A stretch of 64,000 nucleotides of DNA from Heterostelium multicystogenum (lineage: Eukaryota > Evosea > Eumycetozoa > Acytosteliales > Acytosteliaceae): positions 1 through 64,000 of the forward strand of contig RCNN01000132.1 in NCBI GenBank assembly GCA_003667245.1, written 5' to 3'. The notes below the pieces were generated by a model. The model made no database searches. It worked only from the letters and a program-made list of their open reading frames with translations, and was not told the origin of the DNA. Both the position numbers and the translations under genes were made by a program. The first letter of the stretch is position 1, and the number at the start of each line of letters is the position of its first letter. Positions 38,581 to 48,000 of the stretch are shown here, piece by piece.

Positions 38581-39621
38581 ATGTCCAATCTGAATGACCT
38601 GTCTGTGCTGCCCTTGCCGGCGGGACCCGCCCTGAATGCTGATGAAACTGATAGCCGCCTGAGCCTCACCCTTGAGGGCCAGCCGCTGATTCGCCTGCGC
38701 CTTGAGCGGGGTGATGAGGTGCGGGTGCATTTGCAGGAGCCCGCCAGTGTGCCGGCTGCCCGTGCCTTGTGGGCGGCGTGTTATTGGCTGTTTGCCAGGG
38801 AGCCCGGGCGCCAGCGACTGGTCTGGTGTCTTGAGCATGCGCCGGAGGATGCCTTGCGCAGTGGGTTGCTGGTGGCGACGGGGTTGCCGGGCAGTTTCAT
38901 TGCGAGCGCACGTTGTTCTGGCAGTTGCCGCAACCGTGGCTGGGGCAATCTCTCACGGGGACTTATCCGCAGCAGATGATCATCAGCCGGCGGCAAGCGT
39001 CATCCTGCCCGTGCGCCGAAGCGCGGGGCGAGGTGTATCGGCGGTTTGATGCGCGGCTGGGGGCGTGGATTTCACTGCGTACGGTGGAGATTGATGTTGA
39101 TCTGGCGCGCTTCAATCGTTGGCAGAACAGTGCGCGGGTGGCGAATTTCTGGCAGGAAACTGGCAGCCTGGAACAGCATCGGGAGTATCTGGACAAGCTG
39201 GAAGCGGATCCCCATGCGTTTGACGTTGATTGGCTGTTTCGATGATGAGCCGTTTGCTTATTTCGAGGCGTTATTGGGCGAAGGAGGATCGGATTGCGCC
39301 GTTTTATGACGCGGCGGATTACGATCGCGGGATTCATATGCTGGTGGGCGAAGAGCACCACCGTGGTCCGCCACAAGGGTAGCGAGCTGGTTGTCGGCGC
39401 TGGTGCATTACTTGTTTCTCGATGATCCGCGTACGCAGCGTGTGGTGGCTGAGCCTCGGGCGGATAACGGGAAGATGATTGGGCATATGCAGAATCAGTG
39501 TTTCCACTGTGAGAAGGAGTTTGATTTTCCTCATAAGCGGGCGGCGTTGATGATTCTGGGGCGGGAGCGGTTTTTTGAGCGGTGGGGGTTGGTTTTGATC
39601 GGGGGCATATCCGTTATTTAG
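38581..39621 (+). CDS. Siderophore N-hydroxyornithine acetyltransferase, PvdYII/IucB-like (frameshifts)
   Basis: The N-terminal domain ([40 protein letters not shown]) is followed by the siderophore acetyltransferase (Acetyltransf_8) domain: [59 protein letters not shown], and [20 protein letters not shown]. Frame changes near 38885, 38990, 39240, 39285 and 39375. Such enzymes acetylate N5-hydroxyornithine or N6-hydroxylysine, and one next to pvdS suggests an acetyl-hydroxyornithine residue in this strain's pyoverdine. Its last codons and TAG stop (39619-39621) come from repeat copy D. Confidence 0.75.
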
Positions 39622-40419
39622 GTTACGGCCGCTTATGGTTCCGCTCTTACAGCGGCTCACTTTGGAAAAGCCCCAAAGTAAGCAAAGGGCTCTGCCCCGC
39701 CTGTCGGCGCCTCGCTGTGGCTCGGCGTTCCCTCACTCCGGCACCGCGAAGCGGGCCGCCGCGACGGGCCATCCATGGCCCGGCGCGGGTAAACCGGCGT
39801 CCTGCCGGTTTACCCGCTCCGCACTGCCTGCGTTCGGCCTCGGGCTTATTGGGGCAGTCAGATCAAGATCAAAAGCAAAAGCAAAAGCACAGCGGCCTCC
39901 CGGCCGGCTTGAGTGTTAAAAGCAAAAGCAAAAACCAGAGCGAAAAAAAATCTGCTTTTCTGTGGGAGCGGGCTTGCTCGCGAAAAACCTGAGAGCGCCG
40001 CGTTCATCCAGAATGCCCGCGTCATCGTTAACGACCTTCGCGAGCAAGCCCGCTCCCACATTTGGACCGTGCCCGCTTTAGATTTTGATTTTGCTTCTAA
40101 CACTCAAGCCGGCCTGTAGGCCGCTGTGCTTTTGCTTTTGATCTTGATTTTGATCTTAGGCGCCCCGTTAAACCACGCTGGCCGAACGCAGGCTTTGGAG
40201 CGTGGGTAACCTGGCAGGACGCCAGGTTAGCCGTCCTGGGCCAGGGATGGCCCATGACGGCGGCCCACGGTCCAAAGCCGGAGTGAGGGCACTCCGAGCC
40301 TAGGCGAGGAGCCGAGTGGTGGGGCAAGAGCGTTTTGCTTACTTTTGCGCTGTTCAAAAGTGAGCCGCTGTAAGAGCGGAACCATAGGTAGCCATCACCC
40401 AAATAACGGATATGTACCC
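39601..40419. repeat. Composite palindromic REPIN-centred element, copy D
   Basis: 819 bp, complete, same orientation as copy C. The left (Y) arm starts GGGGGCATATCCG and the right (X) arm ends CGGATATGTACCC. The REPIN is at 39961-40060. The Y-arm hairpin is ACTTTGG/CCAAAGT and the X-arm hairpin is AACCTGGC/GCCAGGTT, both compensatory variants of those in other copies. It separates the acetyltransferase gene from convergent pvdS and ends 14 bases from the pvdS stop. Confidence 0.88.
39961..40060. repeat. REPIN at the centre of copy D
   Basis: TGTGGGAGCGGGCTTGC inverted against GCAAGCCCGCTCCCACA, 100 bp, with the spacer of copy A in reverse complement. Confidence 0.92.
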
Positions 40420-40433
40420 AGCGCCAGACCCAA

Positions 40434-40986
40434 TCAAACCCGCCGCGCAAACGTGTCGCTATGGGTCCCGGAAACCTTCCGGCAATGCACCAGCGCATCG
40501 CGAATCATAAAGTTCACCAACGTCGGTGAAACCCCCAGCTCCTTGGCAATATCCTTCTGCGGCACCCCGTGCAGCGGTACATCTCAAACGCATAACGCGT
40601 GCGCTGAGGCAACTCGGTCAAGGCGTCGGCAATGTTCTCCAGCGTCGAAAAGTTGATGTGCGAGGTCTCAGGTGAAGCGCCGTGAATAACCACATTCAAG
40701 CCTTCCTCTTCCGTGCCGGAATATTTCAGCTCCAGCGCCTGCTTGCGGTAGTGATCAATAGCCAGGTTGCGCACGATCTGGAACAGGTAACTGAGCTGCG
40801 CCTTGAACGATGACGTGATGGTGGGGGCGATTGGCAACCGGAAGTAGGCGTCTTGCACCACGTCTTTCGGCGCGGGATCGGCAGCCGGTAATACGCGCTG
40901 CGATCTTGACCAGGATCAGTCGATTGTCGACGGAAGGCCTGGAGTAGGGGTGAGTCGCACCTGCCTGTGGATACTTGTTCCGTCAT
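40434..40986 (-). CDS. pvdS: Extracytoplasmic-function sigma factor PvdS (frameshifts)
   Basis: It begins MTEQVSTGRCDSPLLQAF. Region 2: VVQDAYFRLPIAPTITSSFK and LSYLFQIVRNLAIDHYRKQA. Region 4: LPQRTRYAFEMYRLHGVPQK, then after a frame change, DIAKELGVSPTLVNFMIRDA, ending SDTFARRV. Frame changes near 40920, 40870 and 40575. PvdS directs RNA polymerase to pyoverdine genes under iron limitation and is held by anti-sigma FpvR (not in this window). Position beside pvdG-pvdL matches the conserved locus. A Fur box lies upstream. Confidence 0.92.
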
Positions 40987-41067
40987 GGAAATCAACCTTG
41001 TTGCAAGAGAAGGTTGGGGGAGGGCGTCCTTGCTGAGGCCTCCTACACATCGGGCAACAAATTATGC

Positions 41068-41088
41068 TTAATGATAATGATTGTCAAA
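41068..41088 (-). promoter_or_regulatory. Fur box upstream of pvdS
   Basis: TTAATGATAATGATTGTCAA closely matches the Fur consensus GATAATGATAATCATTATC. It lies 82-102 bases upstream of the pvdS start in an AT-rich patch. Fe(II)-Fur binding here would repress pvdS and thereby the whole pyoverdine system. Confidence 0.8.
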
Positions 41089-41146
41089 TGAGAAGACGAA
41101 ACTAATCTTATGCTTTATCGAGAGGTGTGAACGGCGTCTCGCTGAC

Positions 41147-41170
41147 TAATTATTTCCCGGTGCCATCCGT
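41147..41170 (+). promoter_or_regulatory. PvdS-dependent (iron-starvation box) promoter of pvdG
   Basis: TAATT (41147-41151) and CGT (41168-41170) are separated by 16 bases, one mismatch from the TAAAT-N16-CGT PvdS consensus. It lies about 60 bases upstream of the pvdG start and would drive pvdG-pvdL. Confidence 0.65.
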
Positions 41171-41231
41171 TCTCATGGGTGAAAGGCCAGTTAACAAACC
41201 GGCCAAGGATCAGCGCCTGGAGGAGGACAAA

Positions 41232-42025
41232 ATGGGTTTTTTATTGTGTGAGCGGGAGTGGTCTGAAATGAACACGCCGGCTCGATTACGCCTGTTTTGC
41301 CTGCCTTACTCCGGCGCCAGCGCCATGGTCTACAGCCGCTGGCGACGGGCGCTGCCGGAGTGGTTGCAGGTGCGGCCGCTGGAGTTGCCGGGGCGCGGCA
41401 TGCGCATGGACGAGCCGTTGCAGCGCGATATCAAAAAACTGGCCGGGCAACTGGCTGATGAGATCCGCGCCGAGCTGGACGGCCCCTACGCCTTGTTCGG
41501 CCACAGCCTCGGCGGCCTGCTGGCCTTCGAACTGGCCCATGCCCTGCGCGAACGGGGCGCGCCGCCGCCATTGGCGCTGTTTGCCTCGGGTACCGCCGGC
41601 CCGGCCTGTCGCGATGTCAGCGAATACGCCATCGAGAAAAACGACGAGCAACTGATCGCCCGCCTGCGGGAACTCAAGGGCACGGGCGAAGACGTGCTGG
41701 CCAACGCCGAACTGATGCAGTTGATGCTGCCGATCCTGCGGGCCGACTTCCTGCTGTGCGGCAGTTTCGAATACGGCGAGCGTGAGCCGCTGAGCCTGCC
41801 CATCCATGTATTCGGCGGCAAGCAGGACACGGTGCGCGCCGATCAACTGCTGGACTGGCAGCAGACACCGCCAGCGGTTTCTCCCTCGACATGTTCGACG
41901 GTCACCACTTCTTCCTGGTGCAGCACGAGAGTTCCGTACTGCGCTGTGTGCGGCGTTACGCCGACGAACACCTGGCCCGCTGGCGCAATGACGCCGCGCG
42001 GCAGATGGCCCGGGCAACCGGCTGA
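41232..42025 (+). CDS. pvdG: Pyoverdine type II thioesterase PvdG (one frameshift)
   Basis: An alpha/beta-hydrolase: RLFCLPYSGASAMVYSRW, the nucleophile Ser in ALFGHSLGGLLAFELAHAL, Asp region PIHVFGGKQDTVRADQLLDW, and catalytic His in HHFFLVQHES after a frame change near 41880. ATG 41232 follows GGAGGAC; the next in-frame Met (MNTPARLRLF) is an alternative. Type II thioesterases remove wrongly loaded groups from NRPS carrier domains. It is followed 61 bases later by pvdL. Confidence 0.9.
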
Positions 42026-42086
42026 ACAAGCCCCCCGGCCACACATTCCCCGATTTCCCAGTAAGCCGATTTCAGGCAGGAACCCC

Positions 42087-45000
42087 ATGATGGACGCCTT
42101 CGAACTTCCCGCACCCTGGTTCAGTCCCTTCAACGCCGCGCCGCGCAAACCCCGGATCGACTGGCGTTGCGCTTCCTTGCCGAGACGGCCGAACAGAGCG
42201 TTGTCCTCAGTTACCGCGACCTCGACCTGCGCGCCCGCACCATCGCCGCCGCCTTGCAGGCCGACGCCGGGCTGGGCGATCGTGCGGTGCTGCTGTTCCC
42301 CAGCGGGCCGGATTACCGTCGCGGCGTTCTTTTGGTTGCCTGTACGCCGGGGTCATCGCGGTGCCGGCCTATCCGCCGGAGTCCGCCCGCCGCCATCATC
42401 AGGAGCGGCTGCTGTCGATCATTGCAGACGCCGAGCCGCGGTTGCTGCTGACGACGTCCAGCCTCGGTGATTCGCTGGCGCAACTCGAAGGCGCGCCGCA
42501 GTTGCTGTGCGTTGACAGTCTCCATGTTGAAAATCGCGGGCAATTGGATCGCGCCCAACTTGCAGGACGATGACATCGCCTTCCTGCAATACACCTCCGG
42601 CTCTACTGCGTTGCCCAAGGGCGTGCAAGTGACCCACGGCAACCTGGTGGCCAACGAATTGCTGATCCGTCGCGGCTTCGGTATCGACCTGAACCCCGAC
42701 GACGTGATCGTCAGCTGGTTGCCGCTGTACCACGACATGGGCCTGATCGGCGGGCTGCTGCAGCCGATCTTCAGCGGTGTGCCGTGCGTATTGATGTCGC
42801 CGGCGTACTTCCTTGGCCGGCCATTGCGCTGGCTCGAAGCGATCAGCGAATACGGCGGCACCATCAGCGGCGGGCCGGACTTCGCCTATCGCTTGTGCAG
42901 CGAGCGAGTCAGCGAATCGGCATTGGATCGCCTGGATTTGAGCAAGTGGCGCGTGGCGTACTCCGGCTCCGAGCCGATCCGCCTCGACACCCTCGAACGC
43001 TTCGCCGAGAAGTTCGCCGCCTGCGGTTTTACCCCGAACAATTTCTTCGCCTCCTACGGCTTGGCGGAGGCCACCTTGTTCGTTGCCGGCGGCACCCGGT
43101 GGCCAGGGCATCCCGGCTGTGCGCCTAGACGAACAGGCTCTGGCCGCCAATCGCGCCGAGCCCGGTCAGGCGCGGCGATCATGAGTTGCGGCACCAGCCA
43201 GCCCGAGCACGCGGTTCTGATTGCCGACCCCGCCACCCTGGCGACGCTCCCCGACAATGCCGTCGGTGAAATCTGGGCCACCGGCCCGAGCATCGCCCAC
43301 GGCTACTGGCGCAACCCTGAAGCCACCGCCAAGACTTTCGTCCAGCACGAAGGCCGTACCTGGCTGCGGACCGGCGACCTCGGGTTTATCCGCGAAGGTG
43401 AAGTGTTCATCACCGGCCGGCTGAAAGACCTGCTGATCGTGCGGGGCCACAACCTGTATCCCCAGGACATCGAGCAAGCCATCGAGCGCGAAGTGGAAGT
43501 GGTGCGCAAGGGCCGGGTCGCCGCGTTCGCGGTGAATGACCAGGGCCTGGAAGGCATTGGCATCGCCGCCGAAATCAGCCGCAGCGTGCAGAAAATCCTG
43601 CCGCCGGAAGCACTGATCAAGGCGATTCGCCAGGCGGTGGCCGAAGCCTGCCAGAAGCGCCGAGCGTGGTGGTGCTGCTCAACCCCGGTGGCTTGCCGAA
43701 AACGTCCAGCGGCAAGGTGCAGCGCTCGGCCTGCCGCACACGCCTGGCGGACGGCAGCCTCGACAGTTATGCGCAGTTCCCCGGCGTGCAGGCGCCGGTC
43801 GGCGATGCTGTCCTGCAATCCGAACTGCAAAACCAGATTGCCGCGATCTGGTGCGAGCAATTGCAGGTGACGCAGGTCGCCGCCGACGATCACTTCTTCC
43901 TGCTGGGGGGCAACTCCATCAGCGCCACCCAGGTCGTCGCCCAACTGCGGGAACCCTCGGCCTGGAACTGAACCTGCGCCTGTTGTTCGAAGCGCCCACC
44001 CTGGCTGCCTTCGCCACCAGCGTCGGGCAATTGCAGCAGGACGGCGGCGTGGCCCAAGGCGCAATCCATGGGTTGTCGCGACAGGAAGACCTGCCGCAAT
44101 CCCTCGCGCAAACCGCTTGTGGATCACCTGGCAACTCGACCCGCACAGCAGCGCCTACACCATTCCGGCGCCTTGCGGTTGCGCGGCGAGCTGGATGAAG
44201 ACGCGGTGCGCGCAAACCTTCCAGCAAACTGATCCAGCGCCACGAAGCCCTGCGCACCGCGCTTCTTCGAGCGCGATGGCCAAGCCTTACAGCGGGTCGA
44301 CGCCAAGGCTGATTTCGATCTGCAAGTCATCGACCTCAGCGATTTGCCTGCCGCCGAGCGGGAAGCCCGTGCCAAGCAGATTCGTGAAGACGAAGCCCGC
44401 ACCCAGTTCGACCTGGAGAAAGGCCCGCTGCTGTGGGTAACGCTGGTACGCCTGGATGACGACGACCACCAACTGCTGGTGACCCTGCACCACATCATCG
44501 CGGACGGCTGGTCGCTGAACGTGTTGATCGACGAATTCTCGCGACTGTACGCCGCTGCGTCCCAGGGCCAACCCCTGGAGCTGCCAGCGCTGGCCCTGCA
44601 ATACGCCGACTACGGAAGTTGGCAGCGCCAGTGGCTGGCCGAAGGCGAGGGCCAGCGACAACTGGCTTACTGGAAACAACAACTGGGGCGACGAGCACCC
44701 AACCCTGAGCCTGGCCACCGATCACCCGCGTTCGGCGCAGCACCTGCGCAGTGCCTCGCGTCACAGTGTGCGTGTGAGCGCGAGCCTCGGCGAAGCCATT
44801 CGCAAGACTGCCCAAAGCCACGAATCCACGCCGTTCATGCTTGTTGCTCGCCGCGTTCCAGAGCCTGCTCTATCGCTACAGCGGCCAGCGCGATATCCGC
44901 ATCGGTGTGCCCAACGCCAACCGTCCGCGCCAGGAAACCCAAGGCCTGATCGGGTTCTTTATCAACACCCTCGTACTGCGCGCCGAACTGGATGCGCGCC

Positions 45001-48000
45001 TGCCCTTCGCCGAGTTGCTGACGGCAACCCGCACCGCAGCGCTGGGCGCCCAGGCCCATCAGGACCTGCCTTTCGAACAGCTGCTGGAAGCCTTCCCCCA
45101 AGCCCGGGAACAAGGCCTGTTCCAGGTGATGTTCAACCACCAGCAACGTGACTCGGCGCCTTGCGCCGCTTGCCGGGCCTGCTTGCCGACGAGCTGGCAT
45201 GGCACAGCCGCGAAGCCAAGTTCGACCTGCAACTGCACACTGAAGAAGACCGCAACGGGGCGCCTGAGCCTGTCCTTCGACTACGCCGATGAGCTGTTCG
45301 ACGCCGCCACCATCGAACGCCTGGCCGGGCACTTCATCAACCTGCTGGCAAGCCATTTGCGAGCAACCACAACAGGCCATCGGCGACCTGAAGCTGTTGC
45401 ACGCCGACGAGCAGCGCCAACAACAGCAGTGGAGCGCTGCGCCGTGCACACCGGCGCAGCGCTGGCTGCCGGAACACCTCAACCAACACGTCTCGGAACG
45501 CACCGCACTGGTGTGGCAGGACGGCAGCCTGACCTTCGCGCAATTGCACACCCAGGCCAACCGCCTGGCCCATTACCTGCGGGACAAGGGCGTGGGCCCG
45601 GACGTGTGCGTGGCCATCGCCGCCGAGCGTTCGCCGCAACTGCTGATCGGCCTGCTGGCAATCATCAAGGCCGGCGGCGCCTATGTGCCGCTGGACCCGG
45701 ATTATCCCGCCGAACGCCTGGCCTACATGCTCAAGGACAGCGGGCGTGCAACTTGCTGCTGACCCAGACTTCACTGCTGGAACAACTGCCCACGGCGCAA
45801 GGCGTGTGCGTCATCGCCATGGACAGCCTCCAAGCTCGACAGTTGGCCGACCCACGCGCCGGGTTTGCACCTCAATGGCGACAACCTCGCCTATGTGATC
45901 TTACACCTCTGGCTCCACCGGCCAGCCCAAGGGCGTGGGCAACACCCATGCCGCGCTGGCCGAGCGCTTGCAGTGGATGCAAGCCCACCTACCAATTGGA
46001 TGAAACCGATGTGCTGATGCAAAAAGGCGCCCATCAGTTTCGACGTGTCGGTGTGGGAGTGTTTCTGGCCGCTGATCACCGGTTGCCGCCTGGTGCTGGC
46101 CGCGCCCCGGCGAGCATTCGCGATCCCCATCGCATCGCGCAGTTGGTGCAGGAGCACGGCGTGACCAACCCTGCACTTTGTGCCGCCGCTGTTGCAGCTG
46201 TTTGTCGACGAACCGTTGGCTGCCGAATGCACCAGCCTGCGTCGCCTGTTCTCCGGCGGTGAAAGCGCTGCCCGCGAGTTGCGCAACCGGGTGCTGGCGC
46301 AGTTGCCGGCGGTGCAGTTGCACAATCGGTATGGCCCCACCGAAACCGCGATCAACGTGACGCAACTGGCATTGCCAGGCCGAGGACGGCGAGCGTTCGC
46401 CGATTGGCCGGCCGCTGGGCAAATGTGATTTGCCGGGTGCTGGATGATCAGTTCGCAGCCGCTGCCGGCGGTGTGCCGGGTGAGTTGTGCATCGGTGGCA
46501 TCGGCCTGGCCCGGGGTTACCTCGGGCGTGCGGGGCTGACCGCCGAACGCTTTGTCGCCGACCCGCTGGGCGAGGCGGGCGCACGCCGTATCGCACCGGT
46601 GACCGCGTGCGCTGGAGCACCGATGGGGTGCTGAGAATATCTCGGGCGCCTGGATCAGCAGGTCAAACTGCGTGGCTTTCCGTGTCGAGCCTGAAGAAAT
46701 CGAAGCCCGCCTGCTGGCTCTCGACGGCATCGCCCAAGCGGTGGTGCTGGTGCGGGAAACCGCAGCCGGTGCGCAGTTGATCGGCTACTACACCGCCAGC
46801 GAACCGTTGGATGAACAGGACGTAAAAAACCGCCCTGGCCGCCGAGCTGCCGGAGTACATGGTCCCGGCGCAATTGATGCGCCTGGACGCGATGCCCCTG
46901 AGCCGCAAGCGGCAAACTGGAATCGTCGCGCCTTGCCGGAACCGGTGTGGCAGGTACGTGAGCACGTCGAACCTGAAACAGCGCTGGAACAGCAAATCGC
47001 CGCGATCTGGCGTGAAGTCCTGGCGCTGCCACGCATCGGCCTGCGGGACGACTTCTTCGCCCTTGGCGGCCATTCGTTGCTGGCGACGCAAATCATCTCC
47101 CGCACCCGCCAGGCCTGTGACGTCGAACTGCCGTTGCGCACGCTGTTCGACGCCAGCGAGCTGGGGGCTTTCGCCGAGCAGGTCCGGCTGATCCAGGCCG
47201 CCGGGCAACGTAAACCAACAGCTGGCCATCGGCAAGGTCGACCGCAGCCAAACCGGTGCCACTGTCCTATTCCCAGCAGCGCATGTGGTTCCTCTGGCAG
47301 ATGGAGCCCGACAGCCCGGCGTATAACGTCGGCGCATGGCGCGCTTTCGTGGGGTTGGCTGGACGTGGGCCGTTTCGAGGCGGCGTTGCAGGCCTTGATC
47401 ATGCGTCACGAAACCCTGCGCACCACGTTCCCGAGCATCAATGGCGTGGCGCAAACAGAAGGTTGCGGCGCAAACCGGCGTGCGCATGGATTGGCAGGAC
47501 TTCTCTGCGTTGAATGAGGCCGAGCGCCAACGGCGTGTGCAACAACTGGCCGACCATGAAGCCCACTCGCCTTTCAATCTGGAAACCGGCCCACTGCTGC
47601 GCGCGCTGCCTGGTCAAGGCCGGCGAGCAGGAACATTACCTGGTGCTGACCCTGCACCATATCGTCACCGAAGGCTGGGCCATGGACATCTTTGCCCGTG
47701 AAATCAGCGCGCTGTACGAAGCGTTCATCGACGACCGCGAATCGCCACTGGCGCCACTGCCGGTGCAGTACCTCGACTACAGCGCGTGTGGCAGCGCCAG
47801 TGGCTGGAGGCCGGCGAACGCCAGCGCCAACTGGATTACTGGACCGCGCAACTGGGCACCGAACATCCGCTGCTGGAACTGCCGGGCGACCGTCCGCGGC
47901 CGCCGGTGCAAAGTCACCAGGGCGAGCTGTACCGTTTTGATTTGAGCGACGACCTCGCCGCCCGCGTGCGTGCCTTCAACGCCGAGCGTGGCCTGACCCT

